This document shows positions 11,151-23,592 of a DNA stretch of 64,000 nucleotides, one piece after another. The position numbers were made by a program, and so were the translations under genes. The notes below the pieces were generated by a model that made no database searches, was not told the DNA's origin, and was given only the letters and a program-made list of their open reading frames with translations. Location: assembly GCA_911728435.2 (NCBI GenBank), contig OU452211.1, positions 10,336,428 to 10,400,427 on the forward strand. The letters run 5' to 3'. Position 1 is the first letter of the stretch; each line of letters begins with the position of its first letter. This DNA comes from Apoderus coryli (taxonomy: Eukaryota; Arthropoda; Insecta; Coleoptera; Attelabidae).

Positions 11151-12371
11151 CAGGGTGATTCTGAAAATCTATTCGTATAATTCGGTTATTTATTGAGATA
11201 TGAAAAAACTTAAAATATAAACATTTTATAACGTTTTACATAGAATAAAGTGGCATAATAAATACCGATGTTTTAATTTTTGAGATATTCTCAAAACTAG
11301 CATGGGTGTGTCCCATGCTAGTTGCGATTGCAACACTTATACTAAAATACCAAAAAAGGAAAATGATTTTTTGTAGTTTGTCATGAATTGAATTAATGTT
11401 CTTTGATTTTACAATATGTAGGTATGTAGGTAGGTATATTAAAAACTTGTTAACAAAAATATCAAAATATTGATAAACTAAAACAACAACTACAAAAAAC
11501 AAACAAATATGCACAATAATCACAAAAGCTGTTCATATAGCCTTCCATTTGAACTCGACTTGTAACTGAACGAATGGCGTTAGAAATTTGAGTATTTGCC
11601 ATTCTTCCAATACAATTAATAACATTTCTTTATGCTCTTGCAGATTATTACTTCGAGTTTTATTTATTTAATTTTTTAGAAATCCCCAAAAATAAATAAC
11701 AACCGGATGTCATCTGTTTGGTCCGTATAATATGTACCAATCCAATATTCGCCAAAGTTGACATTTGGTAAGAACCTTACGATATGGCTATTGTGTACCG
11801 GACCACTGTCTTGTTGAAAATAAGCATTAATTTGCATAATTTGCAGCATTCCAATTTTCATTAAAATCCCATGAATGGAACCAAAACCGTCCTTGTTATG
11901 ATGTTTGAACAATATCGTTCCTTACGGCAATTGAAAATTCTCTCGGAAATTCTAATCTTTCTTATTTTATAAGGTTTATGCAACTTATGTGTTTTTAACG
12001 TTTTTAAAACTTTAAATTTACTTATAGGGGTACCTTCCTCAATATTAAACGGCTAAAGCTAATATATTTATTTCATCTCCTTCTCTATTTTCCTTATTGT
12101 AAATCTTACTTTTTAGCTTTCCAAATGATCCATACTCTTTTAAATTGTGATATAATCTGTGAAATAATTGTTTTTCGGGATAACGCTCAAAATACAGGTT
12201 TAAACCTGCGCCTTTATCTTTATTACTCCCTATAAAGCACTCAAATATGTAAGTATAAGTTTTGAAAAGTATTAAGTTTAGACTTCTTTTTAGAAAAGGA
12301 TAATCGAAAATATTTCGCCAACGGAATGCTAAAACCAATAGGCGTCTAACTATTATTGCATTTTGTGACAT
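11151..12371 (-). pseudogene. Decayed IS630/Tc1-type transposase element
   Basis: Read on the minus strand, 12270-12045 encodes the N-terminal HTH of the DUF4817 type: LYFERYPEKQLFHRLYHNL followed by KEYGSF and the acidic DEINIL. Further down, 11850-11740 gives the middle of the DDE domain: YFQQDSGPVHNSHIVRF..N, then GEYWIGT, with the second catalytic Asp kept. At 11151 a CAGGGTGATT terminus preceded by TA probably marks the element's 3' end. The first and third catalytic blocks are lost, and the parts are in different frames. The right-hand terminus was not found. Confidence 0.7.
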
Positions 12372-14949
12372 TTAAACAAAGAAAATGCTAAATTCTATAT
12401 CTTCTCGTTTAGCCTATACCCTACAATATCAACGAAAAAAACACCTGTACAGTGCTTGATATAAGGAAAATACAATGACGTATAGTCTTTCTAACCTTAG
12501 TTTAAAATTATACAAAAAACCACAACTCGATATCCATTTGTAATGTCAATACCGACCGCAGCCGTCCATAGGCGCACCCTTGTAACTTTTCATAACAATA
12601 CATGCCCTATGCGATATTTAAAAAAAAATTATGTATTAACAATTGTATGTTCATTTGTATAAAAGTATACTGTATTTTTCCTTGCCGCTCCAACACGGCA
12701 ACATATAAACTTACGCTGTAGTTTTTGGTCATAAAGATACGGGGATTGCCCAAACGCTTATAATTTAATGACGGAACACCGAAAAAGATGACATCAGCGC
12801 ATTTTGTCGCTCAACTCAACTTCGCTTCTATACAGGCAATAAACAAAACTATATAATAATAACACTAAAGTGTCTAATCACATGTTTAGTACGTTTTTTT
12901 ATTATGAAAAATAAACAAAATTAAACTACGCGATTAAATGGTTATGAAGTTCATACCACATCTGCTCATGTATTTGCAACTGTTTAAACTTGGGTTTAAG
13001 TAAGCAATCGACGAATCACATTGCCTAAAATACGGAGGCAATTAGACGCATATTTTGAGGCCGCTTTTGACGGACTAAAAAATTTGAAAAAGTAAACTTA
13101 ATGAACAACCCTTCAATTTAAAATATAAAAAACTATTTCCCAGTCAAAACAAAACAAAAACCAGTCCATTGTATAAATTTTTTATTAGTTCTTTTACATA
13201 AACCTTCTATTAAACTAAAACTAACTCCATTAGCAAGAACAATAAAACGCAGTATCTCAGATCTCCCTTAAGACCATGTCAGTATAGGTACATAGACCAA
13301 CCACTATAAAAAAGTAAAATTCTCATGAAATTGATGTTGTATATTTAACTACCCTGAAGGTCAGTACGTCAAAAGATATAAAGCACGTTTTTTTCTGTGT
13401 ACATGGTCGAGGAGAAACCACAAGCATAACGTCTTGCATGGTCGCCTCTTCGTGAACAATGATAATTTTAAATTTACATATAATATACTTGAATTATCAT
13501 AATAATAGTAATAATATAAATCCTTTAGAACATACCAAGTATAATTTTCTTTTCAGATATGGTACCGTACTATCAACTTCACGATATTTTCATTTTATTG
13601 TAAAAACTAGTCAGTTCATGTTGTTTACTGATTACTGTGAAGACCTATCCAGAATTTAGAATGTCTCTCGAATTTGCATTGACGCAAAAATGATTGTGTC
13701 CAATCGGAATACAATCCCCAATCCCCAAATTAGTAACCGCTTCAAAACCCGGCCAAGAATGTCATTCAAATTCACTATTCAAACTGGAAACAAAAAACAT
13801 TACAACATGAAAACGCACTATTAACTTTCACAATCTAATAAAAAAAACCTCAAACCCCGATCCCATTATCTGCCACTGAAAAGTAAGCCACGTGCTCCTG
13901 CAGGTTATGGTCTCACATCGAATCCAGGGTACGCAGAAGACGGTGCCAACTAGACCACTAGAGATCATCACAGACCTCACACTTCTGCAGAAGTTAATAG
14001 TAGGGAATGGTATGGAATGAAGCAATGCTTAGAATATCTGGGGAAGAATCTGGAGAATCAAAGGAAATTTGGGGCTTAGGACAGAGCACCTACAAAGAGA
14101 CGTTTAAAGTGAAGAAAGAAACCGACAGAACTCATAAAATCTTGCGGGCTGGAGGTAGTCCAAGATATTGCTAGAACACTTTAATCACGCAAAAGCTGAA
14201 GCCTATTTGGGTATCAAAAGGCAACATTGGATCTAGAAGAAATTGAAGGACAAAACTCCGAATTACTCATAAAGGAATGCGTCGCCAGCAGCATTCAGTG
14301 ATTTTTCCAAACTAATAATAATAAATAGAGAGTAAAGAGTGAAATCCCTCTCCCTCTCCTGCCAAACGTATCGAATTTTGAGTACATTCAACACCTAATG
14401 TTTCACTGATTAGTCTGTTCCCGCCTTGACCGGGCAATCGCTATTACACCGTTTTTATTTTTCTATCAAACATAAAACACATTTTTGACGGACAATTTTT
14501 GTTGCATTTTTTATCTATTAATTTATATTAATGAATTTTTTACATTTCCTATTGGATTGATCGGAACATTGCTATTTAATGAATCCTACATTACAATTTA
14601 ATAATGAATGTTCGAAAATATGAAAACTATGTTTGGACCCGCGTTTAAACCTTTTTTTTACTGGGTATTTGAATTTAAATTCTTACTGGAAATGTTCCAA
14701 ATAAAATTCTATACAAACTACATGAAAAATACATCAACAAAATTGAACAAATAGAAATATATAATATAACTGCTCCATTCAGTTATTATAAATCAAAATG
14801 TGTCGTTCTCAAATTTTGTTTGACGCTTAAAAATCAACAATCTATTCTATGGTAACCAGAAAATATCGTCTGACAACTTTGCATCATAAAATTGCAAACA
14901 GCCATTTATCGTGCAATTTGACAATTTATTCTACGTTTATAATCACTTG
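12372..14949. other. No recognisable gene
   Basis: AT-rich DNA without convincing coding similarity. A slightly GC-richer patch at 13840-14310 has longer open stretches but no motif I recognise; it may be a worn retrotransposon piece. Confidence 0.4.
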
Positions 14950-15603
14950 GTTTTGGTTTGTGCAGTGCGGAATTGGTTACAATATATCTTCAACGAGCAG
15001 CAGACAACTTTACCGACTGGTGTACCAGGTGGAAGACGAAGATTAATGCCGAGAAGAGCACCGCGCTACTCATCAGAGGAAGACAAGTGCGCCCCGATGA
15101 CTTCGTCAAAATCGAGGGTAACGACATACAATGGCAAGTACCTTGGGGTAACTTTGGACCGATCCTTGCCATGGAGACCGCAAATCGAGGAGAGCATCGC
15201 GAATGCCAAAGGCATTATTTCGAAGCTCTACCCGATGCTCTGCAGCAAGTTAAGGCAGTCCAACATTGGGATACGCGGCACAATCGTACCTGACACGATT
15301 AGAGGCCACGGAGATCAACGCAAGAAGAATGACAGTGGGTGCACCTTGATTTGTGTCAAATGCGCACGCATCCGAACGGACCTCAAACTCGACTCCTTGA
15401 GGTTGAGAGCAAACCCACTGATTCGCGAAGCAGTTAACTTCAATGTAGAAGACGGTACCGGAGACCAAGGAGTCAACTCTGACGAAGGAATCCCCAGCAT
15501 GAAGTCAATTGATATTGACCATATATTCATATTGACCAACAGAGGACAACAGCAATGGAGGACAGAACTAACAACCAATGAGGGAGAGTTTGAGTGGAGT
15601 TAA
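14950..15603 (+). pseudogene. Jockey-like RT thumb-region relic
   Basis: One frame (14958-15150) reads RAADNFTDWCTRWKTKINAE then KSTALLIRGRQ, the Jockey block after motif C. A frameshift near 15133 moves to KYLGVTLDRSLPWRPQIEES and AKGIISKLYPMLCS, the next conserved block. A second frame gives RRMTVGAPWFVSNA and then IRTDLKLDSLR, the following Jockey C-terminal block. The longest single frame is 230 aa, but it crosses these shifts as nonsense. The palm domain with YADD is absent, so this is a 5'-truncated, frameshifted copy. Confidence 0.75.
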
Positions 15604-15924
15604 GAGTCTACCACACTATCCAGGGAACTGGTAGGCAACCCCCTGGTTGTCTATCGAGATATGAATTGTTGAATCAGATAATCCTGACAGAGCTTGCCAT
15701 TTTTGGATATGTGGCGAAATATCTCAAAATAATTTCAATATTCTCATAATCACCAAGAGGTTTATTTCTTTGTACCTTGAAGTAACCAAGGTTCTTGATA
15801 TTTCCTTAATTTTTTTTAACAGATCATTGAATATAGCTTCTGTTTTTGTGGAACCTGTCATTGTCCGCCTAAAGCAAAAACAATAAGATGGGTAGAGCAA
15901 AAGTTAGCTGAAACCTATTGTTTA

Positions 15925-16110
15925 AATCCCGCAATAAAGGCTCTAAACTCATCAAGATCCATATACCAAGAACAGTGTGGAATTGTCAAAACAGACTATC
16001 AAATATCAAGAAAACAATAAGCTGACTCTGGTCTCGATCCCTGGCCACCCTTGTTTAAAGCGGGATAAAATGACCAACTCTCTGGCAAGAGAGGAGTGAA
16101 ATAATTACAC
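15925..16110 (+). pseudogene. RNase H domain relic of a non-LTR retrotransposon
   Basis: NPAIKALNSSRSIYQEQC is followed in another frame by NKLTLVSIPGHPCLKRDKM and TNSLAREE. These match the RNase H block of I-, R1- or Loa-type elements, where a SS..A..AL segment precedes LxWVPGH.G..GNE.AD.LA. The order and spacing fit, but a frameshift and substitutions (GNEKAD to KRDKMT) have removed the active-site Asp. It may belong to the RT relic ending at 15603, with about 320 bp of unrecognised DNA between. Confidence 0.6.
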
Positions 16111-17955
16111 ACTAAAGACCCTTATGTGGTCGCAGAGGAGGGCCCGGGCAGACCCGCTCACTTTCAACCTACCTACCTGATTCAAGAAGAAAAAATCTCG
16201 AATTTATAGAGGAAGAACCATGTCAAGTCTTTGAATTTGCTTCGGGAAAAAATCATGTCCAAAAAGATACCATTTAGTTGTTATTGGGAAGAAATGCTTG
16301 CATCCCTTCCGATCTCAACAACTTTAAGCTTTTATACCATGGAGATCGAGAATTTCGAATGAATGTTTGTAAATGATTATAATAAATTTTACCAAAAACG
16401 AAGGGCTGAGTTTTATTTACGACTATCTCTAAAAAAACATAAGGATGATGAAGAAGAGAAAAAGCAAAATTCTGAAGAATTGATAATACTCAAGGTGCAT
16501 TAGATTCTTTTCCCCGGGCATCATTACTTGAATTTTTCAAATAGCTATCATATATGAACACCTTGTAGGTATCCATCTATTCGGCTGGTGAAAATTTAGA
16601 ACCGGAACAAACTCAACTGTGGTCACGTGGTTTTGTATACGGTAAGCTTTTAAGACCAGGAAGCGTAATTTACGAATAATGGCGGGTAAAAGCATTATTA
16701 AGAGTAATGTTAGGTGTATGTGCAATAGGTATATGGGAAACTGGGAGAGAATGTGTTTTTGGTCGGGCTTGAGCGAACTTTTTAATGATTTAAAGAGATT
16801 TTAGTCCCGTTAACTAAGTAGCTATACATATATATTATGTAGTTGCCACAGGTTAAGGTTAATTTTTAATCAGCTTGCGGAGAAAAACAACAAAATATAT
16901 TGCGATGGTGGTGTGATTTATTGCACCTGTGCAATCTTGTAACCAGAATAATGTCAATAAATTTTCATTACGATAAGAGTAGTTTGATACGAGGATTGGT
17001 CAATTAATTCTTAGAAAATTAAATAGAACACCTTATTGAACGACCCACGTTCATACGAATGTCCACTCATTGTCATTTAAATAATTAATTTTATACTTAA
17101 GCGAAAAAAAAAAGGGAGAGAAGCACTATTCCCAATTCACAATGAAACGAAACTGAACCTATTTCAACAACTATTCAGAAACGAATACATAAAAATTTCA
17201 ACGGACTTGCAGAACTTGGATACAAACATCTATATCTATATAAATTCGGTCGCTTCCTAAAAGAACTTCCCAATAAATCAATGGTTGAATAAAATATGGA
17301 ATTGAAAAAGTAATTTCGTATTTGCCGTTCGGAAACGCTAGAGATATGAGCTACAAAAGGTGTGTTTTGGTCCAGAATATTTTAAGATAATCCAATTGCG
17401 ACATTAATTGATTGAAAGCGTATCTTGTGTTCTTTTAAAAAAAAATAAAAATAAAAAAAAAACATACTATGGAATGTCTTATTAAAAAAATCAGGTCTTC
17501 GATATATAATTCCGCGCACCCACTTATTAGGTGATCTCAGGCCGCCTTATGTTTAAATGATATCAGTTTGTCAGTGCACTTTGTTGTTGCCTCAGTCACT
17601 GATCGACTTACTTTTCAAGTTCTTCTTTTTTGTCGAGACAAATCCCAGTGCAGGTTCCAGACCAGCATATGGAACTTCAGGGCGTGTCTCACCCTCGATT
17701 CTTGAGTGCCCATATCAGGTTTATGATCCGCCAAGGCCATGAATTCTTATTTGTATTCAATTCTTAGGGTTCTTTAGAGCTGCTTGGCTGTCTGAGTGTA
17801 TTGATTATAACTTATTTCATTTTATTTATTTTTGCACAATCCACAAACTATGGCATGACGAAAACTACAAACTGTTGTTGAAACGTTGGAAAAAAAGACG
17901 CGTGATTCGTAAATAAAAGTTTGTATTTTTCTTGTCCCCTGTATAAATGACTGAG
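16111..17955. other. No recognisable gene
   Basis: AT-rich DNA; an A-rich run lies at 17438-17462. The frames at 16537-16725 and 17557-17742 carry no known motif. Confidence 0.45.
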
Positions 17956-18252
17956 CAGATAAAAAAATGCTTTAAAATGATGTGTCACTCGACCCCTACT
18001 GATATATGAAAATTTAGTGGTTGAGTCCACCCCTACCACATGGCTTAAGCGATTTCAACCAAATTCTAATGTCTTCATCCTAGGACTCTCCCAAACTCAC
18101 ATACCATAATTTAGCAAAGCGTTTGGGCGCTATCGTGGAAGAATACATATAGACACACATACATACAGACAGACAGACAGATTTCCATCTGGAAATGGTC
18201 TTAATCGTCTCAGGGAACCTCAAACTGGTTATATTCGTCTTTATCTCAATTT
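17956..18252 (+). repeat. Unclassified interspersed repeat, copy A
   Basis: About 290 bp shared with 20867-21148 (copy B) and partly with 25651-25755 (copy C). Landmarks are CACTCGACCCCTACTGATAT, GGCTTAAGCGATTTCAACCA, GCGTTTGGGCGCTA and GGTCTTAATCGTCTCAGGGA, ending CTTTATCTCAA before a T-run. An ACAG microsatellite (about 18162-18180) sits in the middle of this copy only. It has no coding capacity. I cannot assign it to a named family. Confidence 0.8.
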
Positions 18253-18310
18253 TTTTTTGCAGCATTGATATTTCTTTGCAATAACTCAGCTTCCCTAGCG
18301 ATGGATTGAT

Positions 18311-19162
18311 TTAAGAGCGCCCCAGAGAAAATAGTCCAAAGGCGTTATGTCGGGTGATATGATATGTTGCATTTAGAAATCTGCGAACCTTGATGCTAAT
18401 AAATTGGAGTGGCGCTTTGTCGTGCATAACCCACATTTTGGGCACGAAGTTGTAAGAAAATATCCTCCAATACATTGGGTAAAGTGTTGATTTACCCAGT
18501 TTAGAGCGTTTCGTTTCGGGCGGAATCATAAAATTGTGTCGTTTCGTGCGCCAGGGGCAACTCAAATATTTTGGGTATTATAGTAGTTTCGTTTAGGGCG
18601 TAAAGGTATCTCTTTACCTAATTTTAATATTGGAATAGGTAGGTAGTAAAAATCCTAGCTATTACAACAGTATGGTGTTATCATATTCTATGAAAAACAA
18701 CACAAATACATTGATTCATACTCATAACTACTACCCACCTACCTAGGTAAAATTCCAGGTAAGACGCCCGAATACACCAAAGTGTTTTGCAAGAAGAGTA
18801 GATAGTTATCCCCTTAACCGATTTGGCATTATAAAACTGGTCCAATAATGGAATTATCAATCATACCTGCCCAAACATGATTGCAAAATTCATGCTGGAA
18901 ATGTTTCTCCCCGAAGGCATGAGGATTTTTATCTCTATATACACATGTTCGTTATGTAAACTTCTAATTCCTGATCTCGATGGAACAGCAAAACATCAGC
19001 TGACTTTCCGGATCCATTGCCAAAACATTTTGCACCTGTTGGACATGATACAGTGGAGTACTTTGCAAACCTCCAATCACAACCCCAAGCGTCTGCAGCG
19101 CTAATTGTACGTTGACGCATTATTTCCATAAAAACTACCCGTTTCTCTAATGTGACTCTCAA
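18311..19162 (-). pseudogene. IS630/Tc1-type transposase relic, DDE domain
   Basis: Read on the minus strand: around 18960-18850, in changing frames, is text matching NPHATR..HF..FS..VW.GII...I.GP (here HNEHVYIEI, IMFGQV, IIPLLDQF). Then 18440-18340 gives WVMHDKAPLQFISIKVRRFL and NATY, the block around the second catalytic Asp. The third catalytic block is not visible. Upstream (19160-18970) is likely the N-terminal part but is badly frameshifted. It is related to, but not the same subfamily as, the intact transposase at 37109-38221. Confidence 0.65.
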
Positions 19163-19945
19163 TATTCGCGAAAGTTTGATAGGAATTCTGCGGTCTGGAT
19201 ATTTTACACGATATACTTTGAGACTCGTACGTCCATTTCTCTCGCCTAATCCATATACCTATCAGAAGCATGCCAATCTACTCAGCTTCCATTTTAAAGA
19301 ACAAATAATTATTTTTAAGCTTTTATGTCAGAAAAATAATAAATTAAAGTCATTTGTATAGGGGCAACAAAAACACAAACTGATTTACGAATCACGAGCC
19401 ATTTTTACATTTCTAGGCATTAACAAAATATCGCATTTACGTCAAAACACGTCAATAATTCTTAGTTCCAAAATTAGTAAAAATCCATTACAGGCGTTTA
19501 GAAATTATTCGGAAAAATGATATTAATTTGAGAACTTTAACACCCTGTAGAGGCAAAAAAGCTACAAATGCTTGCAAGATCTTTTCACGTATCTCACTAA
19601 TATAATAATTAATTTGCTTCTATTGTGTGAGCACAAGCAGGAAACTCACGACCATTCACCTTTATTTATTTAGTTTTTGTACTAATTTATACAATATAAA
19701 AACACATGATGTTCGACTTGCTAATTCAGAAGAAAGAAAGAATAGTATGATGTGATTTTAAATTACCATTTACTAATTGGTTAGGTTAAGAGGATGTAAT
19801 TTGCAAATTTTAATGGACATATCCACATCCGTATACGAGTTTTTCATGTAAATTATTTTTCTCGATCACTTATAGTGAACTCAATATATATTTAACTAAT
19901 GATTCATAAGCTGTTTTATATAAACAAAAATATCAGAAAAACACC
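19163..19945. other. No recognisable gene
   Basis: AT-rich DNA. A CACCCTGTA end at 19541-19549 could be an isolated transposon terminus, but I found no partner. Confidence 0.4.
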
Positions 19946-20016
19946 ACACGTAATTTTGACAAAACTCATTTTATTCTTCAACATAGTTGCCTTCGAGGGT
20001 AATACGACTGATCAAA
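19946..20016 (-). pseudogene. Mariner transposase 3' end fragment
   Basis: On the minus strand the sequence CCCTCGAAGGCAACTATGTT and the following AATAAAAT.AGTTTTGTC match the end of the mariner relic at 56370-56420 almost base for base. In mariner proteins this is the C-terminal L-E-G-N-Y-V-E. Only the last 60-70 bp of the element remain. Confidence 0.7.
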
Positions 20017-20593
20017 TAGCCTTAAACACATTAAAAATCAGGAAAACTAAGACTTAAGGTGTCTGTATTTTAGAAAGAAGAATAAACAACCTCCAAATTG
20101 TAGAAGATTTCAATAATGCTATATACATAATATTATATAATTAAAATTCCATTTGAGGCAACAGACTACACTTTTCTATGAATGTATATGTTTATATTTT
20201 CTTCAAAGTCACTTATATACATAAGTTGATCATGACTACACACAACTTGGGCAACATAAAAGTTGTTTGTTGTGTCGCTCCTTTTCATACTTGACTGACC
20301 AATCCTCATATTATTATGTTGTATTATACAGACAAGAAATTCCACTTCAGTCAAGTGCTGTGGTCAAGGTTACGATAAAGAAATAAAACTTTTACTACAT
20401 GCGTAGTGGATATACAACAAGTAAAGCAAAGTTTGTTTGGTGATCTCGTTTTAAATGAAATTGAAACCAAATACTGTCGCTTTTTTACTTCTCTGTATCA
20501 CGTAATATCTATCAGGAGATCTAGATTTTCGGCCGTGTTCAATGGGTTGATTTTTGCTTTAGTCTTGCTCGATTCATTTATTATGGTTAAGGG

Positions 20594-20626
20594 TTAATAA
20601 TAATAATAGTTTTTGTTGCCCAACAG
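20594..20626 (-). repeat. CR1-like 3' terminus (CTGTTGGGCAA + ATT repeat)
   Basis: Inverse of CTGTTGGGCAACAAAAACTA followed by an (ATT)n tail. The same terminus ends the RT copies at 23566-23592 (plus) and 44912-44945 (minus). No RT remains upstream, so this is an extremely 5'-truncated copy. Confidence 0.7.
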
Positions 20627-20866
20627 AAAATATCCATTTAAATAGCAACAAATTAGAATACAACAACCAAACATAAATAACCGGCTGTATTTTTGAAATT
20701 ATTGGTCATACAGCCTGCGTAACGAAACAGAATTTTAACAATAATAATTATAATTGTATTATTTGCATTATTTCCAATAAACTAACGTAACAAATTAACT
20801 ACTTTAAACACAATTTTCTCGAGAATGATGGGGGCAAATATCAAAAGTGACCTATCGCTGTAATGC

Positions 20867-21148
20867 AGATATAAAATGCTTTAAAATGATGTATCACTCG
20901 ACCCCTACTGATATATGAAAATTTAGCAGTTGTGTCCACCCCTATCACAGGGCTTAAGCGATTTCAACCAAAATCTAATGGCTTCATCCTAGGACTGCCC
21001 CAAACTCTAATGCAAAAATTTAGCTCAATTGGTTAAAGCGTTTGGGCGCTACCGTGGTAGAATACAGACAGACTACCATTTGGAAATGGTCTTAATCGTC
21101 TCAGGGAACTTCAAAATGATTATATCCGTCTTTATCTCAAATTATTTT
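20867..21148 (+). repeat. Unclassified interspersed repeat, copy B
   Basis: Same repeat as 17956-18252, in the same orientation, with about 85-90% identity by eye. It keeps GGCTTAAGCGATTTCAACCA, TTAGCTCAATTGGTTAAAGC, GCGTTTGGGCGCTA and the CTTTATCTCAAATT end, but has only a short ACAG run. Confidence 0.8.
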
Positions 21149-21234
21149 TTTAGCGCGTTCACAATACGGGAAAATAACAGAATAATGTTATAGAAAATAT
21201 GCGATATTTCGGAGACTCCTATTTATGTCTACTT

Positions 21235-21605
21235 AGGCATATTGAAAATGCAATTGATACCTTTCATTTAAAGTACAAACAAATCTTTCTGTCCGCAAGG
21301 TGGCATTGAATATCGAAATAAAGGATTTAGCCCTTTTCTTTAATAAACTGAATGGGATAATAACCAAACTGTTGTGACTCTCCAGCACATCTCGCGAGAA
21401 CAATCTGGCCAACTCTATACTGAAAATTGAAAACCTTGCCCACCGCCTCAAGCTCTTAAGACCTATACAGTCCTCTTAGGACGCGATAGAGGTGAACAGC
21501 TTTTTAACGTACAGAGAATCGTTCAGATCGTTATTAAGATCAAGAAAAGCAAAGGACCCAAGTTCAAACCCTGAGTTATACCAGAGGATGCCTTATATAT
21601 TTTGG
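21235..21605 (-). pseudogene. Non-LTR RT relic, PQGS-to-palm piece
   Basis: Read on the minus strand from about 21600, SGITQGLNLGPLLFLILNND matches the SGVPQGSNLGPLLF..INDL block of CR1/Jockey RTs. Degenerate text follows (DCIGL..L, then ARLFSRDVLESHNS) where motif C and the thumb should be. The FADD motif itself is not recognisable. Frame-disrupting changes are frequent. It lies head-to-head with the plus-strand RT relic that begins near 22025. Confidence 0.5.
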
Positions 21606-22024
21606 AATTGAATAGTAGTGTTGTAAGATAATCGTTACAGAAGACGTTAGTAATAACTTGATGCAGTAGCCTCTAGAACATTTCATCTTCAAATGGAGAT
21701 CTTCATTATTTTAAAAAAAACTACGACCCGATTATCGTTTCTGTGTACATAGCACACCAAACTTTCGGAGGTTCCTGAAAAACATCTCCAAGATCCAATT
21801 GGTACAGTTCCGGCGTTGTCTATGATCTTAGGGTGCAGTTGTTCAATCAGCTGGTAGCACTGAAACCTAAAATGACAGCAGGTATCTATAACGTTGCGGC
21901 ATTTATTATTCTGAGCGTACATATTGGCTGACCCTCTATTAATTTTGTTTAACAAGCCACTGCGTACTGCAACCTTTCTGCGATTATGGAAACTGACGCG
22001 CATTTGACCGGTGCATAAAGCGGG

Positions 22025-23592
22025 AGAAAATAACATTACAGACCCATTTCAGTATTGTCAAATTTTTCGAAGGTCTTCGAGAGGGTGCTTCATCAAATTA
22101 TTTATAATCAAGTCAAAAACTCCATTGTTACAGAACAGCATGGCTTTTTCCGAAAGCGATCAACAGTTACAAATTTAGCTCAGTTTTTACAAACAATATA
22201 TCCCGCTGTTGAAGGAGGTCTGCAAGTCGACACAATATATACAGATTTCTCGAAGGCCTTTTGATAAGTTAAACCATTCCACCATTATTCAAAAAATGAA
22301 TGGTATCGGAATCAATAATGATCTGTTAAGGTTCTTCGTCCCTTATCTAACCGATCGTCGACTTTTTGTGGAATACAATGGATTTAGATCCCAAGAATTT
22401 TTAGCGACCAGCGACGCGCCCCAAGGAAGTAAATCTGGCCCCTTTGATTTTCTCGATATATGTTAACGATATTGGGGAGACATTGTCTAGTCATTTTCTA
22501 TTATTCGCGGATGATTTCAAATTGTTTCGCGCAATCCAGTGTGAGTCCGACTGCCAGGAGTTTCAGAAGGATTTAGAAACTGTTGGGAACTGGTGTACTA
22601 TAAACAGACTACCACAATGCAAACTTATGACTATCAGTCAGGTCAGTCAGAGGCACAATTATACTTTGAATGGATCCGTATTGGAACTGCACAATGTCGC
22701 CAGACACCTTGGGATTCTCGTTGACAGCGATCTGACTTTTAACCAGCATATATTGGAAGTAACACAGAGTGCACTTCGCATTTTGCGATTCATTTTTAGA
22801 AATACATTTGAATTTCAAAACGTCAAATGTCTTAAGTCTCTGTCTATAGCACTGGTACGATCTAAATTAGAGTATGCTTCAATTTTATGGGCCCCAATTT
22901 ATCAGGTTCATGTCGAGAGAATCGAGAGGGTACAGAGAAATTTTTTTTTAATATTTATTATCCAAGGTTAATGGTCACTTCCCTGTAAGGGGTTTTGATC
23001 ATAGTATACATCTCCGGACCTTCGACTTGCAATCGCTCCTCACTCGCAGAGTTTGCGCGGGTCAGATATTCATTTTCAAATAGCTGAATGCATTAATTGA
23101 TTGTCCTCATCTTTTGGCGAGAATAAATATTCGAGTCCCACGATATCATTCTCGCAATAATTACATATTCGAGGTTCCACTGCATCGAACCAACTATGAA
23201 GGAAGGGCGCCTGTCGGCGGAGCATGCCGATGGACTAATTTTTATGACATACATAGAGAATTGAACTTTTTCGACGAAGATATTGATAATTTTAGGAACG
23301 GGTTGCGGAGTTACATGGATAGACTTGTTGATCTTTACGGCCTTTGCTTTGCTTTTCTGTTAAAAGCTTGTTTTATGTATTTATACTAAATTTGTTAAAT
23401 TGGGGGTACATGTGGCTTGCTTTTCAATCATTGAATTTTGTTTATATACCTACACCATGTGTATAAAGTTTTTGGTTTTGGTATACTATTAGATATTACT
23501 AAGTATATATAATTTATATTTAAGTTGATTCATGTAAGATATTGTCTTGTTATTGGGCGAAAGCCTGTTGGGCAATAAAGAATTATTATTAT
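22025..23592 (+). pseudogene. CR1-like retrotransposon 3' half with intact 3' end
   Basis: In three frames the RT reads: NNYRPIS-like start at about 22030, SNFSKVFERVL, QHGFFRKRSTVTNLAQFL, TIYTDFSKAF (motif A, Asp kept), DAPQGSKSGP, LLFADDFKLF (motif C), then SKLEYASILWAPIYQVHVER. Further blocks are VRGFDHSIHL and a C-terminal frame at 23114-23389. Frameshifts occur near 22260, 22440 and 22960. The 3' UTR ends CTGTTGGGCAATAAAG at 23580, followed by an ATT repeat, the same terminus as at 44912-44945. The 5' half (endonuclease and ORF1) is missing, the usual 5' truncation of target-primed retrotransposition. Confidence 0.85.

Noticed and set aside
14911..15603. The 230-aa open frame as an intact gene
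   Set aside because: It matches the Jockey RT only over KYLGVTLDR..LYPML; the rest is the wrong frame of the same relic.
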